Source: Thermoanaerobacter sp. A7A (GTDB taxonomy: Bacteria; Bacillota; Thermoanaerobacteria; Thermoanaerobacterales; Thermoanaerobacteraceae). Taken from it: 50,971 nt of DNA. Shown piece after piece: positions 38,543 through 47,773 of the stretch (positions are counted from its first letter, which is position 1; each line of letters starts with the position of its first letter). The stretch lies in contig NZ_AVAF01000085.1 of assembly GCF_000445185.1 (NCBI RefSeq), positions 1 to 50,971 on the forward strand. Direction: 5' to 3'. Below the pieces are notes generated by a model that was given only the letters and a program-made list of their open reading frames with translations, did no database searches and was not told where the DNA came from. The position numbers and the translations under genes are program-made.

Positions 38543-39698
38543 AAGCGACAAAACAGAAAAAGATATCATAAAGAGATTTAGTGGTTTAAATTTAAATATA
38601 AAATTGTATACAATGGTATTAGCTTTAGTAGCGATATGGATTATATTTTCTGTTGCTACCGATGGGAATTTTATTACACCCAGAAACATATCTAATCTTT
38701 TGAGACAAACAACTGTTACTGGTATATTAGCGATTGGAATGGTTTTTGTAATTATCGCAGGACAAATCGATTTGTCGGTTGGTTCTTTGTTGGGATTGAC
38801 AGGTGGAATAGCTGCTATACTAAATGTATGGTATAACTTGAATGGGTTAGTTTCTATTTTTGTAGCTTTGATAATAGGAATATTATTAGGCTTATGGAAT
38901 GGATGGTGGGTAGCATATAGAAATGTTCCGGCTTTTATTGTTACCCTTGCAGGCTTGCTTGTTTTCAGGGGAATTTTAATTGGTATAAGTAAAGGGTATA
39001 CTATTGCTCCTTTAAGTACAGATTTTCAATTTATTGGACAAGCTTATTTAACACCTAGCAGTGGATATATATTAGGAGTTGTAGCAGTTTTTTTGGTAAT
39101 TTATTTGGTATTAAATAGTAGAAAAACGAAAGCTAAGTATAATTTGGAATTACCTCCTTTGTGGATTGATATGCTTAAGATAGCGATTTTAATATTTTTT
39201 ATAGGTTTATTCATCTTCATTTTAAACTTATATATAGGGGTGCCACTATCTGTACTAATTCTATTGATATTAATGTTAGTTTTTTCATATATTTCATCAA
39301 AAACGGTATTTGGGAGAAGAGTGTATGCTATTGGTGGCAATGTAGAGGCTGCTAAATTATCAGGAATTGATGTTAAGAAAATTACATTGATTTTATTTGC
39401 TTTGAATGGCTTACTTGCTGCATTTGCTGGGGTACTATTGACATCAACCTTGAATGCTGCATCTGTGTCAGCAGGGCAAAATGCAGAGTTAGATGCTATC
39501 GCTGCAAGTGTTATTGGAGGTGCTAGTTTAAGTGGAGGTGTAGGAACTGTATTTGGAGCAGTAATAGGTGCACTGGTTATGGCTAGTATAGATAATGGAA
39601 TGAGCATGCTTAACTCACCGCCATTTTGGCAATTTGTAGTAAAAGGAATGATTTTACTTATAGCTGTATGGGTAGATGTAATCTCTAAAAACAAATAA
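38535..39698 (+). CDS. xylH: D-xylose ABC transporter permease
   Basis: A 387-residue membrane protein of the RbsC/XylH family: GILAIGMVFVIIAGQIDLSVGSLLGLTGG, VAYRNVPAFIVTLAGLLVFRGI, GGNVEAAKLSGIDV, ASVIGGASLSGGVGTVFGAVIGAL. Starts inside the last codons of xylG (8-bp overlap), so translation is coupled. Confidence 0.95.
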   Translation: MIKSDKTEKDIIKRFSGLNLNIKLYTMVLALVAIWIIFSVATDGNFITPRNISNLLRQTTVTGILAIGMVFVIIAGQIDLSVGSLLGLTGGIAAILNVWYNLNGLVSIFVALIIGILLGLWNGWWVAYRNVPAFIVTLAGLLVFRGILIGISKGYTIAPLSTDFQFIGQAYLTPSSGYILGVVAVFLVIYLVLNSRKTKAKYNLELPPLWIDMLKIAILIFFIGLFIFILNLYIGVPLSVLILLILMLVFSYISSKTVFGRRVYAIGGNVEAAKLSGIDVKKITLILFALNGLLAAFAGVLLTSTLNAASVSAGQNAELDAIAASVIGGASLSGGVGTVFGAVIGALVMASIDNGMSMLNSPPFWQFVVKGMILLIAVWVDVISKNK

Positions 39699-39809
39699 CA
39701 GTTTAAATAAATTTTGGACCCATACAAAATTTAGAGGAGAGATTATATGATTTTTAAAATAAAAAATTATAAAAAATTATTTTAATTTTTTCTCGAGAGT
39801 TTAATATGG

Positions 39810-39815
39810 TATAAT
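39810..39815 (+). promoter_or_regulatory. Probable -10 of the xylR gene
   Basis: TATAAT lies 41 bp ahead of the ATG in a spacer of about 157 bp after xylH. No good -35 is seen, and no XylR palindrome like that upstream of xylA. Confidence 0.4.
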
Positions 39816-39855
39816 TTACACTAGAAAATAATAATGGCAATAGAAGGGTGAAGAA

Positions 39856-41058
39856 ATGATAACAGCGGATCAATTATTAGTTAAGCAAATAAATAAATCA
39901 ATAGTACTAAATACTATTCGCAAAAAAGGCAATATTTCGAGGGCAGAAATTGCAGGTATAACAGGTTTAAACAAGTCAACTGTATCTTTCCTTGTTGATG
40001 AACTTATAAACGAAGGGTTTGTGAAAGAAGAGGGGCCAGGAGAATCAAAAGGTGGCAGGAAGCCAATCATATTAAGCATAAATAACAAAGCTGGGTGCAT
40101 AATAGGCATTGATTTAGATGTAAATTATATACTAATTGTCTTAACTGATTTGATGGCAAATGTTATTTGGGAAAAGAAAATAGATGTAAAAATTGGCGAG
40201 ACCCAGCAAACGATTATTGAACGTTTGATAGAATTGATTGATGAAGCAATCTCAAATGCTCCTGAAACAATAAGAGGAATTTTAGGAATTGGGATTGGTG
40301 TTCCTGGCATTGTGGATTACAAGAAAGGCAGTATATTATTAGCGCCAAATTTAAAATGGGAAAATGTACCTCTTAAACAAATTATAGAAGATAAATTCAA
40401 AATTAAGGTACACATAGATAATGAGGCAAATGTAGGAGCTATAGGAGAAAAGTGGTTTGGGGCAGGTGCCAAATATAACAATCTTGTTTATGTGAGTGCT
40501 GGAATTGGTATTGGTACAGGAATAATAATTAATGGAGAATTATACAGAGGCACAGTAGGTCTTGCTGGAGAAATGGGACATATGACAATTGATATTCATG
40601 ACCATCAGTGTAGGTGTGGCAATACAGGATGTTGGGAAAATTATGCTTCAGAAAAAGCATTGCTTGAATACTTAAATACACAATTGTTGATGGGAAAGTC
40701 TGATGAGTATATAAACAAAAATAACTTTTATACACTGAGTGCTATTGATATTATCGATTATGCGCGAAAGGGGAGCAAAATAGCGATAGAAGCTTTAAAA
40801 GAAATAGGAAGAAAATTAGGAGTAGGTGTAGTTAATATTATAAATACTTTTAATCCCGAACTTATAATTATTGGAAATACTTTGTCTTTAGCTGATGACT
40901 TAATTTTAAATGAAGTTTTAAAAGAAGTAGAGGAAAAAAGTCTTGTTTATAGATATTATAAAGTAAAAATAAAAACTTCCAAACTTCAATTCCATGCGGG
41001 GGCAATTGGAGCAGTATCTTTAGTTATTTCTGAATTGTTTGCATATCCTGGACTTTAA
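39856..41058 (+). CDS. xylR: ROK-family xylose repressor
   Basis: Represses the xyl genes until xylose binds. The 400-residue protein has an N-terminal winged helix (ISRAEIAGITGLNKSTVSFLVDELINEGFVKE, about 20-55) and a ROK sugar-kinase-like domain: GIGIGVPGIVD, the ROK zinc motif HQCRCGNTGCWENYAS (about 252-268) and NIINTFNPELIIIGN. Position behind xylABFGH and the XylR-like operator upstream of xylA fix the role. Confidence 0.9.
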   Translation: MITADQLLVKQINKSIVLNTIRKKGNISRAEIAGITGLNKSTVSFLVDELINEGFVKEEGPGESKGGRKPIILSINNKAGCIIGIDLDVNYILIVLTDLMANVIWEKKIDVKIGETQQTIIERLIELIDEAISNAPETIRGILGIGIGVPGIVDYKKGSILLAPNLKWENVPLKQIIEDKFKIKVHIDNEANVGAIGEKWFGAGAKYNNLVYVSAGIGIGTGIIINGELYRGTVGLAGEMGHMTIDIHDHQCRCGNTGCWENYASEKALLEYLNTQLLMGKSDEYINKNNFYTLSAIDIIDYARKGSKIAIEALKEIGRKLGVGVVNIINTFNPELIIIGNTLSLADDLILNEVLKEVEEKSLVYRYYKVKIKTSKLQFHAGAIGAVSLVISELFAYPGL

Positions 41059-41076
41059 TTATAATGAGGTGTTGAC

Positions 41077-41988
41077 ATGGGAAAATTAAAAGCAATTATT
41101 ATAGGGCCAGGGAATATTTTTAATAAAGCCTATTTGCCTTTCATATTTAATTTAGATGAACTAAATATATTAGGTATTGTTGGAAGAAACAAAGAAAAGC
41201 TCCAAAAATATAAAGAAAGATATGGATGTGATGTTTACACAGAAATAGACGTTGTGATAAAACAAAAGCCAGATTGTGCTTTTGTACATGCGTCTACAGA
41301 TAGCCATTATGAAATAGTAAAAGAACTACTAAAAAGCGGTATTCACGTATATGTTGATAAGCCTATAACTGAAGAGATAGATAAGACAAAAGAACTTATA
41401 GATTTGGCTATGGACAAATCTCTTATTTTGAAGGTAGGTTTTAACAGAAGATATGCGCCTATGTATCAAAAAGCCTTAGCTTTGTTTGAAGGCTTAAAAC
41501 CTGAATTGTGCATTATGGTGAAAAATAGGAATAATGACATCAAAAATAGTGTTAAGTTTACAATTTATGACGATTTCATTCATATAATAGACACTTTATG
41601 CTATATAGTTAAAGATGTTGATGACATAGATGTAAATATTTCAAAAGAAGGAGATTCATTGATTCATAGAAGTATAAAATCTAATAGTTCTACAGCGATA
41701 GGAGTCATGCATAGAAATGGTGGAAAAGATTATGAAAGGTTAGAGATACACGGGCATGGCAAAAGTGCAGTTGTGGAAGATATGGAAAGTATAAGAATAA
41801 TGGAAAATGGCAAAATATATGTGCATAATTTTGAAAGCTGGGATACTATATCTTATAGAAGGGGTTTTGAGACTGCTGTAAAAAGCTTTTTAAAGAACGT
41901 ATTAGAAGGGAATTATGCAAATGACGAATTAAAATGTACTTTAAAATCTCATGAGATTATAGAGGAAATATTAAAAAAGACAGTATAA
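41077..41988 (+). CDS. Gfo/Idh/MocA-family oxidoreductase
   Basis: A 303-residue probable NAD(P)-dependent sugar or sugar-derivative dehydrogenase. The N-terminal Rossmann motif is IIGPGNIFNKAYLPFI, unusual in having no GxGxxG third glycine in place; HVYVDKPIT replaces the common EKP motif with its catalytic Lys. C-terminal MocA fold follows (DDFIHIIDTLCYI). It sits 18 bp after xylR, ahead of a terminator, so it may act on a pentose or sugar acid. Substrate unknown. Confidence 0.82.
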   Translation: MGKLKAIIIGPGNIFNKAYLPFIFNLDELNILGIVGRNKEKLQKYKERYGCDVYTEIDVVIKQKPDCAFVHASTDSHYEIVKELLKSGIHVYVDKPITEEIDKTKELIDLAMDKSLILKVGFNRRYAPMYQKALALFEGLKPELCIMVKNRNNDIKNSVKFTIYDDFIHIIDTLCYIVKDVDDIDVNISKEGDSLIHRSIKSNSSTAIGVMHRNGGKDYERLEIHGHGKSAVVEDMESIRIMENGKIYVHNFESWDTISYRRGFETAVKSFLKNVLEGNYANDELKCTLKSHEIIEEILKKTV

Positions 41989-42017
41989 AATCAGGGCACA
42001 AAAAGCCCTGATTTTAT
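41986..42017 (+). terminator. Intrinsic terminator of the xyl locus
   Basis: AAAATCAGGGC pairs with GCCCTGATTTT around ACAAAAA. It begins on the stop codon of the oxidoreductase gene. Confidence 0.9.
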
Positions 42018-42065
42018 AAATAATTAAATCACGTGAAAAGTTATAAAAAATTTTTATTTTTATTA

Positions 42066-42120
42066 TTGACAAAATGTCATTTTTATTTTATTATATAGTT
42101 AAGCGTTTTACTAAAACGTT
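42066..42120 (+). promoter_or_regulatory. Promoter and LacI-type operator of the ribose/nucleoside locus
   Basis: TTGACA (42066-42071), a 17-bp spacer, TATTAT (42089-42094). Directly after it lies AAGCGTTTTACTAAAACGTT (42101-42120), whose CGTTTT-act-AAAACG core is a LacI/RbsR-type palindrome. The position predicts autorepression. Confidence 0.85.
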
Positions 42121-42147
42121 AAACCAAATTTAATAGGTTATGAATTT

Positions 42148-43152
42148 ATGGCTGTAACAATAAAAGATATTGCAAAACTAGCGAATGTATCAATTACAAC
42201 AGTATCGAGAGTTATAAACAATAAAAGTGAAGGAGTTAGTGAAGAAACTAGAAATAGGATTCTTCAATTAGTAAAAGAATTGGGTTATCAACCTAATGCA
42301 ATAGCACGAGGCTTAGTTACTAAAAAAACTAAGACTATCGGCCTTATAATTCCCGATATTTCCAACCCATTCTTTCCTGATATTGCCCGTGGTGTAGAGG
42401 ATAGTGCTCACATTTACGGTTACAACGTCTTCTTGTGCAATACAGATGACAATTTGGAGAAAGAAAGCGAGTATATAAATGCACTAAAAGAAAAATATGT
42501 CGATGGTATAATATTTACCAGCAGTTCTATTCCTAAACATGAACACATTATGGAACTTGTCAAGAGTGGTATTCCTATTGTCATAATGGATAGACGTGTT
42601 GATTCTGAAGACATTTACGGAGTTTTTCTTGATAACTATGAAGGTGGTTACATTGCGACAAAACATCTCATAGATTTAGGGCATAAAAAAATTGGTTGTA
42701 TAACAGGACCGCTGTATATTAGTAATGCTATTGAAAGATTGGAGGGGTATAAAAGAGCTTTGGTAGATAATGAAATAGAAGTCGATAATAGGCTCATATT
42801 TGAAGGAGATTATAAGATAAATAGCGGCATAATTGGGGCGGAAAAATTGTTAGAGCATGAAGTAACAGCTATTTTTGCCTCTAATGATTTAATGGCATAT
42901 GGAGCGTATAAAGCCATACGTTCATATGGGTACCAGATACCAGATGATATTTCGATAGTAGGGTTTGATGATATACAACTTTCACAAATACTAGAACCAC
43001 AGCTTACAACTATAAGGCAACCTGCTTATGATATGGGACTGACTGCTGCTCGAATGCTAATAAAACTTGTAGAAGGGAAAAAGTTAAAGAAAAAAATTAT
43101 TAATTTTAGACCCCAGTTGATAATACGCCAAAGCACAAAAAATATTGGCTAA
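42148..43152 (+). CDS. rbsR: LacI-family transcriptional regulator (RbsR-like)
   Basis: A 334-residue repressor with the LacI helix-turn-helix VTIKDIAKLANVSITTVSRVINNK, hinge helix PNAIARGL, and a ribose-binding-like effector domain (IGLIIPDISNPFFPDIARGVED, DGIIFTSSS, AIFASNDLMAYGAYKAI, VGFDDIQLSQILEPQLTTIRQP). Ribokinase follows 13 bp later, so ribose is the likely effector. The ribosome site ahead of ATG 42148 is weak. Confidence 0.88.
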   Translation: MAVTIKDIAKLANVSITTVSRVINNKSEGVSEETRNRILQLVKELGYQPNAIARGLVTKKTKTIGLIIPDISNPFFPDIARGVEDSAHIYGYNVFLCNTDDNLEKESEYINALKEKYVDGIIFTSSSIPKHEHIMELVKSGIPIVIMDRRVDSEDIYGVFLDNYEGGYIATKHLIDLGHKKIGCITGPLYISNAIERLEGYKRALVDNEIEVDNRLIFEGDYKINSGIIGAEKLLEHEVTAIFASNDLMAYGAYKAIRSYGYQIPDDISIVGFDDIQLSQILEPQLTTIRQPAYDMGLTAARMLIKLVEGKKLKKKIINFRPQLIIRQSTKNIG

Positions 43153-43165
43153 AGGTGGTAAAAAA

Positions 43166-44092
43166 ATGGAGAAAATAGTTGTTGTTGGAAGTATTAATAT
43201 GGACGTTGTGATACGAGTTCCGCATATTCCTGTAGTTGGTGAGACAGTTATTGCTTATGATTTGAAAAATTACGGCGGTGGTAAAGGCGCAAATCAAGCG
43301 GTATCAATTGCAAGGTTGGGTGGAACGGTCTTTATGATCGGCAGAGTTGGAAATGATGAATATGGTAAGAAATTATATGAGGGTTTAAAAATTGATAGCA
43401 TAGATGTTAAAGGAATAGAATTTGATTACGAAATACCGACGGGTACAGCTTATATTAATGTGAGTGAAAGAGGAGAAAATAACATAGTTGTTTATCAGGG
43501 AGCAAATAAAAGGCTTAATATAGAGCAAATAGAAAAACACGAAGATATTTTTGATGAAGCAAAAATGTGTGTAATTCAGTTAGAAATACCAGTTGAGACA
43601 GTAGAATTTGTAGTGGATTTATGTTACCGAAAGGGTATAAAAGTCATATTAAATCCTGCACCAGCATGTGAATTGCCTGATACGCTCTTAGAAAAGGTTT
43701 ATATTTTAACTCCAAATGAAACAGAATTAGCTCTTTTATCTAGAAGTAAAACAGAAACAATTGCAGATATAAAAAAGGCCTCAAAATATTTGCTGGACAA
43801 AGGAGTTCAAAACGTTATAACAACTATTGGAGAAAAAGGAAGCTTTTTTATCAATAAGGATACAGAAAAACTATTTGATGCGATCAAAGTTACTGCTGTT
43901 GATACAACAGCAGCAGGTGATTCATTTACAGGAGCATTAGCAGTGGCATTAAGTGAAGGGAAAAATATTGAAAGTGCAATAGAATTTGCTACATACGTAG
44001 CAGCATTAACGGTTACTAAAGAAGGCGCTCAGTCATCCTTGCCTTATAGAGATGAGGTAGAAAAATTTATTAAAGAAAGGACATTCCAGTAA
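43166..44092 (+). CDS. rbsK: Ribokinase
   Basis: Phosphorylates ribose to ribose 5-phosphate. The 308-residue PfkB-family kinase has GSINMDVVIRVPHIP, NYGGGKGANQAVSIARLGG (substrate), NPAPACELP, LTPNETELALL and the anion-hole/catalytic-base motif DTTAAGDSFTGALA. ATG 43166 follows AAAGGTGGT. Confidence 0.95.
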   Translation: MEKIVVVGSINMDVVIRVPHIPVVGETVIAYDLKNYGGGKGANQAVSIARLGGTVFMIGRVGNDEYGKKLYEGLKIDSIDVKGIEFDYEIPTGTAYINVSERGENNIVVYQGANKRLNIEQIEKHEDIFDEAKMCVIQLEIPVETVEFVVDLCYRKGIKVILNPAPACELPDTLLEKVYILTPNETELALLSRSKTETIADIKKASKYLLDKGVQNVITTIGEKGSFFINKDTEKLFDAIKVTAVDTTAAGDSFTGALAVALSEGKNIESAIEFATYVAALTVTKEGAQSSLPYRDEVEKFIKERTFQ

Positions 44093-44129
44093 TAGATAAA
44101 AATAGTATCTTCTCATAAAATACAGGGTG

Positions 44130-44152
44130 TAAATTCTAAAATTTACCTTATA
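44130..44152 (+). repeat. Small inverted repeat ahead of the nucleoside hydrolase
   Basis: GTAAATT and AATTTAC face each other across a short CTAA loop in the 75-bp spacer between rbsK and the nucleoside hydrolase. It may influence expression of the hydrolase; there is no T-run. Confidence 0.4.
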
Positions 44153-44167
44153 AGGGGGAAGGAACCT

Positions 44168-45094
44168 ATGTCAATGAAGGAAATAATAAAAATCATTCTA
44201 GATACTGATCCTGGAATTGATGACGCAGTAGCGATAGGTGCTGCGCTATTTGATGAACATATTGATTTACAGTTGATTACTACTGTTGCTGGCAACGTAT
44301 CTGTCGATAAAACTACTCGCAATGTTTTAAAATTGCTTGATTTCTGGGATAAAGATGTTCCTGTTGCGCGAGGTGTTTCAAAACCGCTTGTCAGAAAATT
44401 AGAAAATGCTAGTCATATACACGGGCATTCTGGATTGGATGGTTATGAGTTTGGTAACATCCATAGGATGCCGCTTTCTAAACACGCTGTCGAAGCAATG
44501 AGAGATGTTTTAATCGAAAGTGATCAACCCATTACGCTTGTTGCAATTGGACCGCTAACCAATATTGCTCTCTTGCTTACACTTTATCCTGAATGTAAAA
44601 AAAATATCGAACGTATTGTGCTGATGGGTGGTTCGACATCTAGAGGCAATTATACACCAAACGCCGAGTTCAATATCTATGTTGATCCTGAAGCGGCTAA
44701 AATTGTCTTCGAGTCCGGACTTAAGATTGTAATGTGTGGACTAGATGTTACAAGCAAGGCCATGTTGATTCAAGAAAACATTGAAGAAATCAAGGAAATG
44801 AATAGGACAGGGAATATGTTGTACTCACTATTTCAACACTATCGTGCAGGTACTTTAAAGACAGGACTGATCATGCATGATCCATGCGCAATAGCTTATT
44901 TGGTAAAGCCAGATATCTTTACAACACAGGATTGTTTTGTAGACATTGAATTATGCGGAGCTTATACATTGGGTACAACGGTCGTTGACATTCGGGGCCA
45001 ATTAAATAAACCCAATAACGCTACAGTATGTGTAGATATCGATGTAGCAAAATTTCGTACTTGGTTGATAAATACATTGAGAAAAGCCCCGTGA
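44168..45094 (+). CDS. Nucleoside hydrolase
   Basis: Hydrolyses a ribonucleoside to base and ribose. The 308-residue protein has the calcium-binding signature [24 protein letters not shown], the substrate motif [17 protein letters not shown] and [12 protein letters not shown]. Closest by motif to the RihA/RihB/IunH group; base preference not readable. Ribose released here would go to the ribokinase just upstream. ATG 44168 follows GGGGGAAGGAACCT. Base use is a little more GC-rich than the xyl genes. Confidence 0.92.
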   Translation: MSMKEIIKIILDTDPGIDDAVAIGAALFDEHIDLQLITTVAGNVSVDKTTRNVLKLLDFWDKDVPVARGVSKPLVRKLENASHIHGHSGLDGYEFGNIHRMPLSKHAVEAMRDVLIESDQPITLVAIGPLTNIALLLTLYPECKKNIERIVLMGGSTSRGNYTPNAEFNIYVDPEAAKIVFESGLKIVMCGLDVTSKAMLIQENIEEIKEMNRTGNMLYSLFQHYRAGTLKTGLIMHDPCAIAYLVKPDIFTTQDCFVDIELCGAYTLGTTVVDIRGQLNKPNNATVCVDIDVAKFRTWLINTLRKAP

Positions 45095-45229
45095 CTTATT
45101 TGTTTATAAGATGTATAGAATTTTTTAAAATGAGTTGATTTTTGTGTACAAAATTTTTATTAGCATAAATTTTAAAGTGCGACGATTTATTAGTTCATGT
45201 GGAAAGGAGGGAATTTGGGAAAGAATGGG

Positions 45230-45275
45230 ACAAGACCTTGTTTTTGTATTTCAACAATATCAAGGTCTGTAAAAC
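45230..45275 (+). repeat. Inverted repeat in the leader of the ABC importer
   Basis: AGACCTTG and CAAGGTCT are separated by about 20 bases in the 210-bp spacer (45095-45304). It has no T-run. The spacer otherwise shows a GGAAAGGAGGG ribosome-site-like stretch near 45201 with no frame behind it. Confidence 0.5.
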
Positions 45276-45304
45276 AATAATAAATCTGTTTGGAGGGGAA
45301 TAAA

Positions 45305-46636
45305 ATGAAAAAGAATTTTATCGTATTGGTAATAGTGTTTTCACTAATTTTTCTTATGCTTCCAGCTTGTTCAAGTGAAAAGAAATCTCTGCAAACTAAT
45401 GGTACATCTCAAGAGGTATCAGATAATAATCAACAAGTCGAAATTACAGTACTTGCGCTTGACCTGTGGTCAAAATCACTTGAAGAGGTTATTAATGCAT
45501 TTGAAAAAGAAAACCCATCAATTAAAGTAAAAGTGGTAACGCAACCATTCAAACAAATTTTTGAAACAATTGAAGTACAAATGATGTCGAAAGCACCTGG
45601 ATTTGATGTGTTTCCTGTTGATACACCGTTAGTAACTAATTATACAATTAAAGGATACTTAATTCCTTTAGATTCTTACTTTGACTCAAATTTAAAACAA
45701 AGTTGGATTGAAACGGCGCTAGATGGTGGAACTTATAATGGAAAATTAATGGCAGCTCCAATGAATACTTCCTCTCAGGTTTTGTATTACAACAAAGATA
45801 TCTTCAAAGAGCGGGGAATTGATTTTCCTCCGAGCGACGTGAAAGACCGTTGGACATGGGAACAGTTAGTTGAAGTAGCTAAAAAACTTACTTATGACAA
45901 AAAAGATGGTCAACGTGTATATGGTTTTACTTTTGACCAAGTAGGTCGTCCATATCAATTAATCCCTTTGGGACAAAGTCTTGGAGCAAAAGTTATGAGT
46001 GATGATGGACTTGTATCAGTAGGATATACCAACTCACCGGAAATGGTTAAAGCAGCAAAATTCTATTATGATTTGTTTAATACATGGAAAGTAAGCCCTA
46101 AAATTGGTCAGGAGGTAACCAGAGAATATTTTGCTACAGGAAAAGTGGCTATGTTTCTTGGCCTTACCAATGCATTAAACGTTTTTAAAGACAAGATTAA
46201 TCTCGGAATTTCTTGGCATCCTTACTTTGCAGGAGGGAAAGTTGTAACTCCGACAGGTAGCTGGTATCTGGGCATTTCAAGTTACTCACAGAAGAAAGAG
46301 GCGGCAGCTAAATTTATTAAATTTATTACTACAGGTAAAGGGGCAGAAATATGGTTTCACTCTTATAAACAACTACCAGTACAGAAGGACCTTTTAGAGT
46401 CTATAGAAAAAAATCAAAAAGATGATATTGAATCACAAGTCTTTAAAATTGCTGCATATGAAGCAACACACACGGCGGTACCCAGACCAAAAAGTCCTGG
46501 TTATTTAGAGTGGGAAAATGCGCTTTATCAAGCTTTTGAAGATATAAAAAACGGTACAGATCCGAAAACAGCATTGGATCAAGCTGTAGAAATAATCGAC
46601 AAGCAACTAAAAAAATACGAGTCGGCAGTAAAATAA
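45305..46636 (+). CDS. ABC transporter substrate-binding lipoprotein (CUT1 type)
   Basis: A 443-residue extracellular solute-binding protein of the sugar-binding family 1. It has a signal peptide with lipobox LPAC (Cys22), then VEITVLALDLWSKSLEEVINAFEKENPSIKVKV, GTYNGKLMAAPMNTSSQVLYYNKDIFKERGIDFPPSD and a Trp-rich C-terminal lobe. ATG 45305 follows TTGGAGGGG. Linkage to a nucleoside hydrolase suggests a nucleoside or ribosyl compound rather than a maltodextrin. Confidence 0.88.
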   Translation: MKKNFIVLVIVFSLIFLMLPACSSEKKSLQTNGTSQEVSDNNQQVEITVLALDLWSKSLEEVINAFEKENPSIKVKVVTQPFKQIFETIEVQMMSKAPGFDVFPVDTPLVTNYTIKGYLIPLDSYFDSNLKQSWIETALDGGTYNGKLMAAPMNTSSQVLYYNKDIFKERGIDFPPSDVKDRWTWEQLVEVAKKLTYDKKDGQRVYGFTFDQVGRPYQLIPLGQSLGAKVMSDDGLVSVGYTNSPEMVKAAKFYYDLFNTWKVSPKIGQEVTREYFATGKVAMFLGLTNALNVFKDKINLGISWHPYFAGGKVVTPTGSWYLGISSYSQKKEAAAKFIKFITTGKGAEIWFHSYKQLPVQKDLLESIEKNQKDDIESQVFKIAAYEATHTAVPRPKSPGYLEWENALYQAFEDIKNGTDPKTALDQAVEIIDKQLKKYESAVK

Positions 46637-46654
46637 TATCAAAGTTGAACTCTG

Positions 46655-46826
46655 AAAAAAGCGGTAAGCGTTGGTGTAATTGTTAATATTCTGTTCTATA
46701 TTTTTAGCCTTAAAAAGTTTTATTTTTATTATGATACATAAGTTGCACTAATCTTTATTTGTGCTGTATTATTGCTTGCCGCTTGTTACTTATTTTACTA
46801 TAAAACTTGGTTAATGTGGAAGGAGT
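46655..46826 (+). pseudogene. Possible broken small membrane-protein frame
   Basis: One frame through the 200-bp spacer between the binding protein and permease reads two hydrophobic stretches, KAVSVGVIVNILFYIFSL and then, after a single TAA, VALIFICAVLLLAACYLF ending in YYKTWLMWKE and a stop. The layout looks like a two-segment membrane protein interrupted by one stop, but no start or family is recognised and the AT-rich sequence could produce this by chance. Confidence 0.3.
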
Positions 46827-46838
46827 AGTGAAACAACA

Positions 46839-47759
46839 ATGAATAAAAAGGTTATTCATATAATTAAGCCGATTAGTTTTACTGTTATGTTAAAATTATT
46901 TTTCGAGAAAAACATTGTACCATATCTTTTTTTATTCCCGGCTTTTTTGCTAATTATAGTTTTTAAACTGTATCCTATTATTGAAGCATTAAAAGAAAGC
47001 ATGTATGCTCCAACATTTTTAGTTAGTCAACCGCGATTTGTCGGATTAGAAAATTATATTTCCTTATTTACCGATTCTCAATTTTGGAATTCAGTACGGG
47101 TTACATTATTAATGAACGTTGTTATTAATCCTCTACAAATTATATTGGCTTTAGCCTTGGCTATTTTACTTAATTATAGAATTAAGGGGATCGAACTGTT
47201 TCGATCCATTCATTACATCCCAATTGCAGTTTCTCTTCCCATTGCCAGTACTTTATGGGGGATAATGCTAAGTCAAGAATACGGAATTGTAAACTCAATC
47301 CTCACTGCTATGGGGTTTGAACCGCAACCTTTCTTAGGGAGTAAAGATCAAGCTTTATGGGCGATTATTGCAATTGCCTCTTGGCGAGGAATTGGATATT
47401 GGGCTATTTTCTTATTAGCTGGACTTCAGGAAGTTCCGCAACATTTGTATGAAGCAGCTGCGATCGATGGAGCTGGAGGATGGCAAAAGTTTAGGAATGT
47501 TACATTACCTCTAATTAAGCGACCATTGCTGTTTGTTACCGTTGCAGATACCATAGCAAATTTCTTGTTATTTGCACCCATGTACATTTTAACCAAAGGG
47601 GGACCCGAGAAGAGCACCAATGTTCTTATGTATGAAAGTTTTAACAGTGCATTTGTATATTCAGATATGGGGAGGGCTTCTGCTATTGTAGTAATTCTAC
47701 TTGTAGTTATTTTGCTAATAATTGCTTTACAGTTTCAGTTGTTAAAAGCACAACATTAA
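46839..47759 (+). CDS. ABC transporter permease (MalF/UgpA type)
   Basis: A 306-residue membrane protein with about six segments and the EAA loop EAAAIDGAGGWQKFRNVTLPLIKRPL (about 203-228), which docks the ATPase. It pairs with the next gene. The start ATG follows GGAAGGAGTAGTG. Confidence 0.92.
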   Translation: MNKKVIHIIKPISFTVMLKLFFEKNIVPYLFLFPAFLLIIVFKLYPIIEALKESMYAPTFLVSQPRFVGLENYISLFTDSQFWNSVRVTLLMNVVINPLQIILALALAILLNYRIKGIELFRSIHYIPIAVSLPIASTLWGIMLSQEYGIVNSILTAMGFEPQPFLGSKDQALWAIIAIASWRGIGYWAIFLLAGLQEVPQHLYEAAAIDGAGGWQKFRNVTLPLIKRPLLFVTVADTIANFLLFAPMYILTKGGPEKSTNVLMYESFNSAFVYSDMGRASAIVVILLVVILLIIALQFQLLKAQH

Positions 47760-47773
47760 GGAGGAACCTTTTT

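Noticed and set aside
39101-39727. Long minus-strand frame (208 codons) opposite xylH
   Set aside because: It is a shadow of a membrane-protein gene with biased codon use; no start signal or protein-like motif.
39747-39785. 12-codon frame after a GAGGAGAG site between xylH and xylR
   Set aside because: MIFKIKNYKKLF is only Lys/Ile/Phe low-complexity sequence from an AT-rich spacer; not enough to call a gene.
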